A DNA stretch of 64,000 bases from Tragulus kanchil (taxonomy: Eukaryota; Chordata; Mammalia; Artiodactyla; Tragulidae): assembly GCA_022376925.1 (NCBI GenBank), contig JAIOJX010000032.1, positions 99,750,794 to 99,814,793 of the forward strand, in the 5' to 3' direction. Shown piece after piece: positions 10,861 to 22,305 of the stretch; within the stretch, counting starts at the first letter, position 1, and each line of letters starts with the position of its first letter. The notes below the pieces were generated by a model, which worked only from the letters and a program-made list of their open reading frames with translations, was not told where the DNA came from and did no database searches. The position numbers were made by a program, and so were the translations under genes.

Positions 10861-13589
10861 GATTTTTAAAATAGGGGTACATAAGTGGCATATAATTTGA
10901 ACACTTGCACATCTTTCTTTTGCCTTTATATATTAAGACAGCTTATCTCAGGATACATATCTTGTGCTGCAACTTTTTATTCTGAGAAGAATTTGGATTT
11001 TATCTTACTGACTTCTAGTTGAAGTGTTGAACACAGGTCTTAGGCTAACTTGCAGTTTATCATGTCAAAGAAAATGGGACTCTTATGTCTGTTCATAGAC
11101 TAATTAGTATTTTTATATTTATAATTTAAAATTATTGTCTGTGTTGTTTAATCTATCAGTTTAAGTTTGACAAATTTGTCTCATAGGATAAACAGAAATT
11201 TGGTTGTTTAAAGCTTACAATATAGTTACATATATATTCATGAAAAATTGGAATGGCTTAAAAAACATTAAATTACTCATGATGATGTGATGGACCACTA
11301 TAAAAATATTTTGGAATCCTTAAGGCAACAGGAAAATGTTTGTGAAACATTGTTAATTTAAAAAAAAAGCTACAAAAATATGTATATTACATGTACGTAT
11401 AAATGTGTACACATTTCATGCTTATATCTGTATTCCATATAGACATATTTATGTACTAACTATCTTACTGGAAGGGAATCACACACAGACACAAATGCCA
11501 TATAGACAAATAGACACAAACATAATAGTATTTATCGCAATTTATTAGTAAGACGGTGTAAACTGCCATTCTTTCCAGGTTTTATATAGATGTGGGTCTG
11601 TTGTTAGCTGATTTTAAAATGCAGCAAACTTTTGTAATTTGTAGATAACAGAGTGGTTGTTATTTAGCTCTTTTTCTCTCTGGAAAGTTTTCCTCAATTA
11701 TATTTTAAATTACTGCTTCTTTTTCAGTTGTTCTCATTTATTCTTGTTTTTATGAGTTTTTGGCTTTTCTGTCTTTATTAGAAGGTTGACAGAGATTTTC
11801 TCCAGCTACTTTTCTAATGTTCTTTTAAACCAGGAAATCTTTGACTATTAAGATTCATATAATAATTTCATTTTGATCTTGATAATCCTCAGACAGTTCT
11901 ACATGTAATTTTCTCTACTGTCCTCCATTTTTATTATCTTCTCATTATTTTGATTGGCCTTTGCCCTTTTTTACCTCTGGAAGTTTTTCAATATTGTCCT
12001 CTTCATTGCAAAGTCCATCTTCCTTCGTGTTCATTCTGTTTTTTACAACTTCCTGTGTAGGCTTTAGTTTTAACGTCTTTAGTATACTTCTGTCCTTCTA
12101 TCTTGTGGCTTTGGTTCTGGTTTCATGAAGATCATACCTTCTTGCATACATTGAGGATGCCAAATACATTTCCAAAATTATTCCTTCTTGAGTCCCAGCA
12201 ATAGATCATTTTCAGAAGTCTTCTGAATATATAATTCCATTTCTCTTATTCTGCAGTACATTTTTTTACAGTCTCCGTATTCACATTGGTGTTTTCTATT
12301 TTTTCATCCTTTAACAGAAAAGATCTATTCAGACCTAGTGTTTGCCAACAAATGTGATATGTGGATTGCCCTTGACCTCAATTTCTGTCCAGTGACATGC
12401 TGGTCTATTCCTTAAACAGATCTGCCATGGGTGGCAGATTATGCACGGGGTGCCTCATACAACTCTGGTGTTTGACACATGTTTGTTTAGTGCCATGGAG
12501 ACAGGTTCTTCCCTCTTGCCCTCTTCTCCAGAGTCCCAGGTGAAGTGTATATGAACATCAGTTCCCAGGATTCACAGCGACAGGACTACATGTTTCCTCT
12601 TTGCTCATCTCTGGCAATTTTACAGTTTTACTTTTGGAAATCACGCCTCCTTGGATTCACTGCACTACCATTAACATTTTGTCTTTCTTCCTGATTCCAA
12701 TTTTGTATTTTTCATTCTGGGAATTACAGTTTGGAGTGGTTATAAAAAGAATTCTAATAAGGAAAGTCAGGAAGGACACTCTGGGCTCTACTTTTATCTT
12801 TTGAAAGTAGAACCCATTAGGAGAAGAGTGTCTGCCCAGTTTTCAAGTTGAAACAGATTTTACTTTTTGGAATCACAGTGGCGATAACTGGTAAGGGCTG
12901 AAGAAGCATCTTTTCTAAGATCAGATGGGAATGACAGGCTTGGAGCACTGATTACATTTTAAACAGTTTAATGCTTGTAGTTAATGAGCAATTCTTGAAT
13001 AATTTGTCAGTATCTTGACACTGGTTATTGGTGTGTTTTTATGAGTTTTGGAATGTCTGTGTTTGTTGGAAGACTGACAGAGGTTTTCTCCAACTACTTT
13101 TCTAGTACTATTTTAAACCAGAAGCCTCTGACTATTAAGATTTATATAAAAACTTCATTTTAATCTTGAGTATAAGTGCAAATATAGTAAGACATTTTTA
13201 TTTAAAATTTCCTCAGTAATTTGAACTCTAATACAGTGTCCTGTGTGATCCAGGGGATCCGATACCTCAAAGCCATCAACATTTGCAGTCTTTCAAATTA
13301 TAACTGATTTGATTTCTCCAGCAGTCCCAGACTCTGCTAATAGTGAGAGATGCTGTATTTTTTTTTCAGTTATGTTTGGCAGTTTCTTCATTACAAATCA
13401 AGTAGTCATTAGCAGATCTGACTTCCTTATATGAAAAACTGTTGAAGAAACCGAATGTTTCACCTTTAAAAGGAAAAAGAAACACTTGAGAGCTCTCAAA
13501 TATTTCAGTATTTGAAATGCCACCATGCATCAGAGAATAAGTTTACTATGTATAATTCTAGGGAGTAAAAAGAGGGGAACAACTTTCAG
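10861..13589. other. AT-rich stretch with old, unnamed repeats
   Basis: An L1M-like sense fragment is suggested at about 11250-11420. The segment 11745-11885 reappears, diverged, at 13033-13170, so both probably come from one old interspersed family or an ancient local duplication. T-rich sequence dominates 11700-12300. I see no exon-like structure and no gene. Confidence 0.5.
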
Positions 13590-13695
13590 TATTAGATTGT
13601 AAGCTCCTGAAGGATCTTGTTGGAGTTCGTTCATTGTATCTATAGCCTTAACCACAATAGATACTTGATAAATGTTCATCAAGTGAATGTTGTAA
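13590..13695 (+). repeat. L2 LINE 3' end
   Basis: An L2 3' terminus pattern is present: 'gattgtaagctcctgaagg', then 'caatagatacttgataaatg' and 'tcatcaagtgaatg'. Its right half lies in duplication 3 and recurs from about 14763. Confidence 0.6.
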
Positions 13696-14111
13696 ATCAT
13701 TTAAAAGACATTTGAGGGCAATGAATTCAGATGCAGAATGAGTCATCATCTGACAGCGATGTTCTGTAAGGAATTCCTGATTGGAGAAAGCAGAGGTACT
13801 GGATCAACCTAAGTTTCTCTCAACTGTAAGTTCTGTGACTCAAGGCCCTACCTGCAGTTGAGAACAGAGGGTCTTTTATTTATATATTTAATTAGATCAT
13901 GAATGATACAGGATGGTGAGCTGAGTCCAGACCATGCTTTCCTGTCCCAGCTTAGCTGGTTATGATGCTTTGGGTAAATCACTTTACTGTGAGCCAGTAG
14001 TTTAGGTCTCTGTTATACTGCTTGGATGGTTAACATAAAATCTCCTAGTTTTCTGCCTATAGCTCATTCTCCACTGTTCAGTTTGCGGATCTTTGTAAAA
14101 CCAACTCTTAC

Positions 14112-14306
14112 CATTAGTGGTGCAGTGGTGAAGAATCCGCCTGCCAGTGCAGGAGACATGGGTTCAATCCCTGGATTGGGACAATCCCTTAGAAATAGCA
14201 ACCCACTCCAGTATTCCTGCCTCAAAAATTCTATGGACCAAGGAGCCTGGTGGGTTACAGTCCATGAGATCACAAAGAGTTAGACGCAATTGAGCAGGCT
14301 AGCACA
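14112..14306 (+). mobile_element. Bov-tA SINE
   Basis: The tRNA head ('gtggtgaagaatccgcctgc', B-box-like 'gggttcaatcc') is followed by an A monomer ending 'cacaaagagttagacgcaat'. A CA-repeat directly follows, as often happens at Bov SINE tails. The duplicated copy is at 15244-15438. Confidence 0.88.
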
Positions 14307-14344
14307 CACTTACACACACACACACACTCACACACACACACACC
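14307..14344. repeat. CA microsatellite
   Basis: An (AC)n tract with a 'ctc' interruption forms the tail of the preceding SINE. The duplicated copy at about 15440-15473 is two dinucleotides shorter. Confidence 0.9.
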
Positions 14345-14399
14345 CCATAACACTCTTCCCCATGCCTTAAGTGTAAAGTCCAAACTCTTATGTAATGAC

Positions 14400-14560
14400 G
14401 AAGAGATACAACTCCAGAATTAGACTCTGTACATTTGTATTTTGATGCTGTTAATCCCCAACCATGTGACTGTGGGTAGCAAAATGTGCCTCAGCTTTCT
14501 TATTTGTAAATTTCAGATAATGAATATTATTACATTTGGTTTATGAGAATTACATTATAC
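14400..14560 (+). repeat. MIR SINE fragment
   Basis: MIR-order words 'accatgtgactgtgggtagc', 'gtgcctcagctttcttattt' and 'gtaaatttcagataatgaat' are visible. It is diverged. The duplicated copy is at about 15530-15695. Confidence 0.6.
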
Positions 14561-14588
14561 CATATACATACAGTATAGATACTTAGGT

Positions 14589-14622
14589 AAATTGATAGAT
14601 AGATTCGATAGATAGATAGATG
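14589..14622. repeat. GATA microsatellite
   Basis: An imperfect (GATA)n tract with one 'ttc' interruption is present. It is duplicated at about 15721-15753 with the same interruption. Confidence 0.85.
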
Positions 14623-16129
14623 TGATACAATGAAACACACAAAGTAAAGAAAGGTTGGCTGCTCCATGAACAGATCCATCCGAACCTATTCCAGTGCACC
14701 TTTTCACTGCACCCCTTAGAAACTACTTCACTCCCCTACACAACATGGTCCTTAATTGATATTCATTGTCTCTATAGCCTTACCCACAATAGATACTTGA
14801 TAAATGTTCATCAAGTGAATGTTGTAAATCATTTAAAAGACATTTGAGGGCAATGAATTCAGATGCAGAATGAGTCATCATCTGACAGCGATGTTCTGTA
14901 AGGAATTCCTGATTGGAGAAAGCAGAGGTACTGGATCAACCTAAGTTTCTCTCAACTGTAAGTTCTGTGACTCAAGGCCCTACCTGCAGTTGAGAACAGA
15001 GGGTCTTTTATTTATATATTTAATTAGATCATGAATGATACAGGATGGTGAGCTGAGTCCAGACCATGCTTTCCTGTCCCAGCTTAGCTGGTTATGATGC
15101 TTTGGGTAAATCACTTTACTGTGAGCCAGTAGTTTAGGTCTCTGTTATACTGCTTGGATGGTTAACATAAAATCTCCTAGTTTTCTGCCTATAGCTCATT
15201 CTCCACTGTTCAGTTTGCGGATCTTTGTAAAACCAACTCTTACCATTAGTGGTGCAGTGGTGAAGAATCCGCCTGCCAGTGCAGGAGACATGGGTTCAAT
15301 CCCTGGATTGGGACAATCCCTTAGAAATAGCAACCCACTCCAGTATTCCTGCCTCAAAAATTCTATGGACCAAGGAGCCTGGTGGGTTACAGTCCATGAG
15401 ATCACAAAGAGTTAGACGCAATTGAGCAGGCTAGCACACACTTACACACACACACACTCACACACACACACACCCCATAACACTCTTCCCCATGCCTTAA
15501 GTGTAAAGTCCAAACTCTTATGTAATGACGAAGAGATACAACTCCAGAATTAGACTCTGTACATTTGTATTTTGATGCTGTTAATCCCCAACCATGTGAC
15601 TGTGGGTAGCAAAATGTGCCTCAGCTTTCTTATTTGTAAATTTCAGATAATGAATATTATTACATTTGGTTTATGAGAATTACATTATACCATATACATA
15701 CAGTATAGATACTTAGGTAAATTGATAGATAGATTCGATAGATAGATAGATGTGATACAATGAAACACACAAAGTAAAGAAAGGTTGGCTGCTCCATGAA
15801 CAGATCCATCCGAACCTATTCCAGTGCACCTTTTCACTGCACCCCCTTAGAAACTACTTCACTCCCCTACACACACAAACAATGCTCCTTAATTGAAACA
15901 TGCTTTTCCCTGTACCTGAACTCTCCTTGATTCTTCTGGATGGTCATCCCTTTTCATCTTTCAAGATCCAGATGTGCATCTCCCCCTCCTCTTTCCCTAG
16001 TTGTCCCCACTAGATGAAGTTGTCCTCCCTTTTCTTTGTATCAATTACTGTTCTTCTTACATGTCTTTATTAAAACACTTGCAGCACAGTATTGTCATAA
16101 TTTGATTATATTCTACCTTCTATGCCAGA

Positions 16130-16250
16130 CTGATCTCTTTGAAAGTAGATAATTTTTTGTTTGTTCATTTTAGAATTCCCAGCACTCAACTTAATTTTGA
16201 GTGCCTGACAGGCACACAGTAAAGGTCTATGAATGAGCAGAAGAATGAAC
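16130..16250 (+). repeat. L2 LINE 3' end
   Basis: An L2-like 3' terminus is suggested by 'cagcactcaacttaatttt', 'gagtgcctgacaggcacaca' and 'tctatgaatgagcagaagaa'. The part right of 16181 recurs at 17313 in duplication 4. Confidence 0.55.
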
Positions 16251-18448
16251 AGAGTCTCATATGCTGGCATCTCTAGCCATAAAAGGGACTTTCCCTCCCA
16301 TTGCAACAGCTAACTATTCTCTTCAACTAATTATCATCTTGGTTTATGGAGAGTTGCTTCATTCCCCCTTAACAGCCCTTCTAGGAAAGTTGGGAATTAT
16401 CCCTGTGATTATAAAATAGGAAAAAATAGGAACCACATTCACTATCAATCACTTGATGATCTGAAGAATAAGAGTTAAGAATAACTCAGCAAACCTAACT
16501 CAGAAGCACCTTAGCAAAAGTGTGTGATCATTCAGGTAACTGGCTTTTAAGCATCTCTCTTCTAGGCTGCAAAGGAGATTAGATATAGAGGGAGACTCTG
16601 GCAAGAATCTTGGAGATGCTGCTTTCACAAGGAGTCAAGAACCAGCAGAGTTAAAAAGATTATCTTCTTCCTAAAGACACCATTTCCTAATCAGTAGGAT
16701 TTTGTTTTCCTTCTTTCATGTGTTTGTAGAAATAAAGTCATGTCTACCATAAGCAGCTATAACTTTTTTTAAATGAGATAAACTAAAAATACATACAATG
16801 CCACATAATACACTTACATCTTAGGTTGTAATTAATGTAAATTATGCAAGATTCATATACAATGTGATTAGACTGCTCTAGCACATCATTTATGATTGAA
16901 TTCACAAAGAAGCTGATTAAATGAGAAAACTGATTTATGTCGCCATTCTCTCTTTTTTTTTTTGGTTATGTTTTCAGTAAAAACATGTCTGAGGACTTAA
17001 AGAAATTAGATTATGGAGTTGGAGTTGTAGTTCAAGGTATTCATGCCGCTCTTTAACCTTTTTCTTACAGATCAGCTAACCTGTAAAACCACATATTTTC
17101 TGACAGTCTGTTGTGGGATAAGTTTCAGTAAAACAACACAAGGCTCTTGGAGCTTCAAAATACCAACACATGGATAATTCACCAACTCACAGAAGAGATT
17201 CCTGCCACACCCCCGCACTGTCCCCCCACCACCCGGCTTCTTGATTGGCTAGGGGCATTTTCTTGAATCTTATCTAAAAAGCATTTCAGCAGATTTGACG
17301 AGATATGGATACAGCACTCAACTTAATTTTGAGTGCCTGACAGGCACACAGTAAAGGTCTATGAATGAGCAGAAGAATGAACAGAGTCTCATATGCTGGC
17401 ATCTCTAGCCATAAAAGGGACTTTCCCTCCCATTGCAACAGCTAACTATTCTCTTCAACTAATTATCATCTTGGTTTATGGAGAGTTGCTTCATTCCCCC
17501 TTAACAGCCCTTCTAGGAAAGTTGGGAATTATCCCTGTGATTATAAAATAGGAAAAATAGGAACCACATTCACTATCAATCACTTGATGATCTGAAGAAT
17601 AAGAGTTAAGAATAACTCAGCAAACCTAACTCAGAAGCACCTTAGCAAAAGTGTGTGATCATTCAGGTAACTGGCTTTTAAGCATCTCTCTTCTAGGCTG
17701 CAAAGGAGATTAGATATAGAGGGAGACTCTGGCAAGAATCTTGGAGATGCTGCTTTCACAAGGAGTCAAGAACCAGCAGAGTTAAAAAGATTATCTTCTT
17801 CCTAAAGACACCATTTCCTAATCAGTAGGATTTTGTTTTTCTTCTTTCATGTGTTTGTAGAAATAAAGTCATGTCTACCATAAGCAGCTATAACTTTTTT
17901 TAAATGAGATAAACTAAAAATACATACAATGCCACATAATACACTTACATCTTAGGTTGTAATTAATGTAAATTATGCAAGATTCATATACAATGTGATT
18001 AGACTGCTCTAGCACATCATTTATGATTGAATTCACAAAGAAGCTGATTAAATGAGAAAACTGATTTATGTCGCCATTCTCTCTTTTTTTTTTTGGTTAT
18101 GTTTTCAGTAAAAACATGTCTGAGGACTTAAAGAAATTAGATTATGGAGTTGGAGTTGTAGTTCAAGGTATTCATGCCGCTCTTTAACCTTTTTCTTACA
18201 GATCAGCTAACCTGTAAAACCACATATTTTCTGACAGTCTGTTGTGGGATAAGTTTCAGTAAAACAACACAAGGCTCTTGGAGCTTCAAAATACCAACAC
18301 ATGGATAATTCACCAACTCACAGAAGAGATTCCCTGCCACACCCCCCCGCACTGTCCCCCCACCACCCGGCTTATTGATTGGCTAGGGGCATTTTCTTGA
18401 ATCTTATCTAAAAAGCATTTCAGCAGATTTGCCGAGATATGGATACAG
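16181..18448. repeat. Tandem direct duplication 4 (~1.13 kb x 2)
   Basis: Copy one is about 16181-17312 and copy two about 17313-18448, abutting exactly at 'ggatacag'. Differences are an A-run near 16423/17555, a C-run near 17210/18345, and single substitutions near the right end (cttcttgattgg versus cttattgattgg; gacgagat versus gccgagat). It is probably an unmerged contig overlap. Confidence 0.9.
16560..17180. other. AT-rich unique sequence with a splice-acceptor-like tract
   Basis: I see no young repeat here. At 16950-16977 a T-rich tract ends in 'ttttcag', followed by a 59-base open segment and a weak GT at 17037-17038 (see findings). AT-rich words such as gtaattaatgtaaatta at about 16830 could be conserved non-coding DNA, but that cannot be judged without alignment. 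The duplicate lies at 17691-18311. Confidence 0.4.
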
Positions 18449-19134
18449 AAAGTACATATGTGGTTAAATTGTTTCCTTACTTGTAATTCAAGAGGCAGAA
18501 CAGAATATAAACTTCAGAATAAAAAAAATAATTGAAGCACTTTCTCATTTATTAAAAGAACACACTTTGTAAACTGATGATAAATATTCACAGACATAAC
18601 TCTCATCTTCTAGACAATAAGATTCTTCATGGCCCATGTCTGCATCTTCTTGATTTCCTTCTGTCTAACTCCTTCCCAGGTAATCAACTCCTAAATTCGT
18701 ATACAATATGCTTACCTTCCTCTTGTCTTCCTCCTCCCTCCCTACTTTCATTGCTTCCTCCTCCCTCCCTCCTTCCCCCTCTTCCAAGTTTATGGCCCTG
18801 CTCTGGACCAGGCATTGAATGCAATGATGCATAGGTCAGAGTAGGTATGGTCTCTAGTTATAAGATGCCTACACAACTCCTTTACATTATGTATTTTCTT
18901 CACCAGTGCAATGAAATGTTCACATTGTTCCAAGTAGAGCTTGGGGCATAGGCTAGTACAAGTTTAAGAGCAGAAAGAGGGTTGACCAGAAACAATGGCC
19001 ATATCATTAGGCCTTTTTAACCTTTATAGGAATTTTACAAGTCTGAAAATGTACTTGCTCAGGCTAAGTCAAGAGACAATGTGCCTGCTGGGAATATGGG
19101 GGAGGGTAGTATTGTCCTGAAAACTTGGCTCCAA
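18449..19134. other. Unique sequence with a TCC-rich tract
   Basis: The only structured element is a pyrimidine-rich simple tract at about 18715-18786 built of tcc/ctc words. An 85-codon frame through it encodes S/L/P-rich low complexity and is not a credible protein. Confidence 0.6.
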
Positions 19135-19265
19135 GATATATGACTCCTTGCTTACTGTTTAACTCTCCTCGGTTTCTACATCTGCAGAAAAAGGCAACAC
19201 TGTAGTACCTAGCTTGCAGGGTTATTGAGAAAAGTCTGGGGAATAATGAATGTGCTTGGTCCATC
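19135..19265 (+). repeat. MIR SINE fragment
   Basis: MIR-like order is seen: 'ttactgtttaactctcctcg', 'tttctacatctgcagaaaaa', 'cttgcagggttattgagaaa'. It is diverged. Confidence 0.55.
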
Positions 19266-19654
19266 CTAGAGGCTCAGGAAATGTTTGTTTCTGAGCCTCT
19301 TCCCTTCCTGCAAGTTGACAGCATGCTTCCGAAGCAAGGAAATACCTATTTGGATTTTTTCTATTAACAGTAACTGCCCACACTGGCTCCTGAGCTGTCT
19401 ACTCAATATTGTAGCCAGGAATAATTGGATTAGGGCTTCTCAGGAATGGCATTTCAAAAACAAACACTCTTCTTGAAATGCTTCCTGCATTCTGTTTGCT
19501 AAACACAGAATATCCTGGCGTTTGATAGTCTGGTTCAGTTACACATTTTAAGTCTTTGCATCAAAGTGATGCCTTCAGGAAGTGGAAGTGGGGTGGGTTA
19601 TGGGATGTGATAGGGACCTCAATGAACTGTTTGTGTTCTGGGAGCACTGACGCT

Positions 19655-19765
19655 GTGGAGAGAGAGCAATGGTTTTAGAGTCGGACAGACCAGAGTTTGG
19701 ATTCTTACTTTTCCCCATGAGCTATGTAGTGTTGCAAACGTCACTTTGCGCTCTGTGTTGTCGAT
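19655..19765 (+). repeat. MIR SINE fragment
   Basis: The 5' part of a MIR is seen: 'gagagcaatggttttagagt', 'cagagtttggattcttac', 'gagctatgtagtgttg'. The duplicate lies at about 20790-20900. The 60-codon frame starting here is not a gene. Confidence 0.55.
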
Positions 19766-20024
19766 ATGAGTGGGCTGGAAGGATGTCAGACTACCAGAAA
19801 GTAGATACTAGTTTTCTCTTTTTGTTTGGGATCCTTGGACTCAGAAGCTGAGCTTCCTCTCCTTCCTTGGCAGGGGCTCCAGGCTGTGTAATTTCATTCA
19901 CAAAGCTTTCATCTCATCTGATGTGCCACTGCACTGTCGTGTGAGTAATTAATGAGCCCTTTTGCATTTTTAGAAGCTAGACAGTCCTCCTAAAAACCAA
20001 GACGAGGCACCAGTGTCAGAGTTT

Positions 20025-20271
20025 CAGTCACTTCAGTGCTAAGCTTCAGTTGTGTCTGACTCTGTGACCCCCCATGGACAGTAGCTTGCCAGGCTCCTCT
20101 GTCCAACAGATTTTCCAGGCAAGAATATTGGATTGAGTTGCCATTTCCTACTTCAGGGGATCTTCTCAATGCAGGGATTGAACCTGAGTCTCTTGTGTTT
20201 CCTGACGATTGGGGTATGGGTTCTTTACCACTAGTGCCACCTGGGAAACCCCATGTCTTGTGCTTTTATTG
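20025..20271 (-). mobile_element. Bov-tA SINE with 16-bp TSD
   Basis: A minus-strand Bov-tA runs from its A-monomer end ('gtcacttcagtgctaagctt') to the tRNA head ending 'cctgggaaacccc'. A perfect 16-bp target-site duplication, accagtgtcagagttt, is at 20009-20024 and 20272-20287. The element and both TSD copies are repeated at about 21160-21406, and its right part again at 22381-22492. Confidence 0.93.
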
Positions 20272-20387
20272 ACCAGTGTCAGAGTTTAGCACTGGTCAAT
20301 AGATGAGCAAAGGATATTCAGTCAAGCAAGACCCTCTCCCATTCCTTAAAACACCAAAGCAGAGCAGTCTTCTCTCTTCCACCGGTG

Positions 20388-20532
20388 AGGATGTGGAAAA
20401 GAGCACAGACTCTAGAACCAGACTGAGTTAAAATCCTGGCTCTGTTACTCATGGTGAGCCCTTGAATTAGTCAGCTGGTTTCTGCTCCTCATCGTTTTAT
20501 CATTGATAAAATAGAAATAACAACAGTGAGAG
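20388..20532 (+). repeat. MIR SINE (truncated by junction)
   Basis: MIR words 'ggatgtggaaaagagcacag', 'aaaatcctggctctgttact' and 'cattgataaaatagaaataa' are present. This copy stops at the duplication 5 junction. The intact version runs about 21523-21730, and a further copy lies at about 22610-22815. Confidence 0.75.
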
Positions 20533-21159
20533 TTTCCCCTGTGATGAAAAAAATCATAATTGGATTAGGGCTTCTCAGGAATGGCATTTCAAAAACAAAC
20601 ACTCTTCTTGAAATGCTTCCTGCATTCTGTTTGCTAAACACAGAATATCCTGGCGTTTGATAGTCTGGTTCAGTTACACATTTTAAGTCTTTGCATCAAA
20701 GTGATGCCTTCAGGAAGTGGAAGTGGGGTGGGTTATGGGATGTGATAGGGACCTCAATGAACTGTTTGTGTTCTGGGAGCACTGACGCTGTGGAGAGAGA
20801 GCAATGGTTTTAGAGTCGGACAGACCAGAGTTTGGATTCTTACTTTTCCCCATGAGCTATGTAGTGTTGCAAACGTCACTTTGCGCTCTGTGTTGTCGAT
20901 ATGAGTGGGCTGGAAGGATGTCAGACTACCAGAAAGTAGATACTAGTTTTCTCTTTTTGTTTGGGATCCTTGGACTCAGAAGCTGAGCTTCCTCTCCTTC
21001 CTTGGCAGGGGCTCCAGGCTGTGTAATTTCATTCACAAAGCTTTCATCTCATCTGATGTGCCACTGCACTGTCGTGTGAGTAATTAATGAGCCCTTTTGC
21101 ATTTTTAGAAGCTAGACAGTCCTCCTAAAAACCAAGACGAGGCACCAGTGTCAGAGTTT

Positions 21160-21406
21160 CAGTCACTTCAGTGCTAAGCTTCAGTTGTGTCTGACTCTGT
21201 GACCCCCCATGGACAGTAGCTTGCCAGGCTCCTCTGTCCAACAGATTTTCCAGGCAAGAATATTGGATTGAGTTGCCATTTCCTACTTCAGGGGATCTTC
21301 TCAATGCAGGGATTGAACCTGAGTCTCTTGTGTTTCCTGACGATTGGGGTATGGGTTCTTTACCACTAGTGCCACCTGGGAAACCCCATGTCTTGTGCTT
21401 TTATTG
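21160..21406 (-). mobile_element. Bov-tA SINE (copy in duplication 5)
   Basis: This appears identical to the SINE at 20025-20271, including the flanking 16-bp TSD. It is probably the same genomic element represented twice. Confidence 0.9.
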
Positions 21407-21789
21407 ACCAGTGTCAGAGTTTAGCACTGGTCAATAGATGAGCAAAGGATATTCAGTCAAGCAAGACCCTCTCCCATTCCTTAAAACACCAAAGCAGAGC
21501 AGTCTTCTCTCTTCCACCGGTGAGGATGTGGAAAAGAGCACAGACTCTAGAACCAGACTGAGTTAAAATCCTGGCTCTGTTACTCATGGTGAGCCCTTGA
21601 ATTAGTCAGCTGGTTTCTGCTCCTCATCGTTTTATCATTGATAAAATAGAAATAACAACAGTGAGAGCTGCTTTCTAGAGCTACTGTGATGATCAAATGA
21701 ATTAGTGCATTTTAAAAATATTTAGAATAGTGGTCTCTGAATACTAGGATTCTTATTATCTGTAGTCATTGTGATATCATAAAAAGAGT

Positions 21790-21985
21790 GCATGACCTGA
21801 AGCTGGCGGTGTGGACTTAAGTCTGGAACCTCTGCTTACAAGCAGTAGGATCTCTGTTGAGTTACATGCAGTCCCTGAGTCTCCTGTTCCTTGAATGAAA
21901 GATAGGGATCATAATCCCCACCGCACCTACTGGAAAGAGTTATTAATATGTGTTGGTAAACAGAACTGGTTGTAAGATGCTATCC
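21790..21985 (+). repeat. MIR SINE
   Basis: MIR-order blocks are visible: 'acttaagtctggaacctctg', 'gttgagttacatgcagtccc', 'tgagtctcctgttccttgaa', 'ctggaaagagttattaatat'. The duplicate lies at about 22875-23070. Confidence 0.6.
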
Positions 21986-22155
21986 TAGCCTAAGGAGTAA
22001 GGCAGACTGTCTGAGGGTCCAACTCTTAAAGTGGCATGTATCAGATCAAAGCAGAAATATACAACATTGCCTCAGTGGAACAGGATCCCTCTCCTAAGCC
22101 AGAACAAAGCTGAAGTTATACTTCACTAGTTTGGGGCAGTGGGGTAGAGGTAGGG

Positions 22156-22305
22156 TGTTGTTCAGTTGCTAAGCTGTGTCCAACTCTTTATGACCCCGTG
22201 GGCAACAGCACTCCAGGCTTCTCTGTTCTTGACTTCACCCAGATTTTGCTCAAATTCATGCTCATGATGTCAGTGATGCCATCCAACCATCTTGTATCAG
22301 TCAAA
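22156..22305 (-). mobile_element. BovB LINE 3' fragment
   Basis: The reverse complement of the BovB 3' region is visible: 'gttgttcagttgctaagctg', 'tccaactctttatgaccccg', 'gatgtcagtgatgccatcca'. About 150 bp remain. The duplicate is at about 23244-23393. Confidence 0.8.

Larger units (their letters stand above)
13631..15895. repeat. Tandem direct duplication 3 (~1.13 kb x 2)
   Basis: Copy one is about 13631-14760 and copy two about 14763-15895. Differences sit in the CA microsatellite (14307-14344 versus 15440-15473), at C-runs, and at the right end, where 'ctacacaacatggtcctt' in copy one corresponds to 'ctacacacacaaacaatgct' in copy two. It is probably an unmerged contig overlap with noisy ends. 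Confidence 0.9.
19421..21667. repeat. Tandem direct duplication 5 (~1.11 kb x 2)
   Basis: Copy one is about 19421-20532 and copy two about 20556-21667, separated by 23 bases. Each contains a MIR and a complete Bov-tA with its target-site duplication. Its right part is copied a third time at 22382-22753 by the overlapping duplication 6. Confidence 0.9.
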
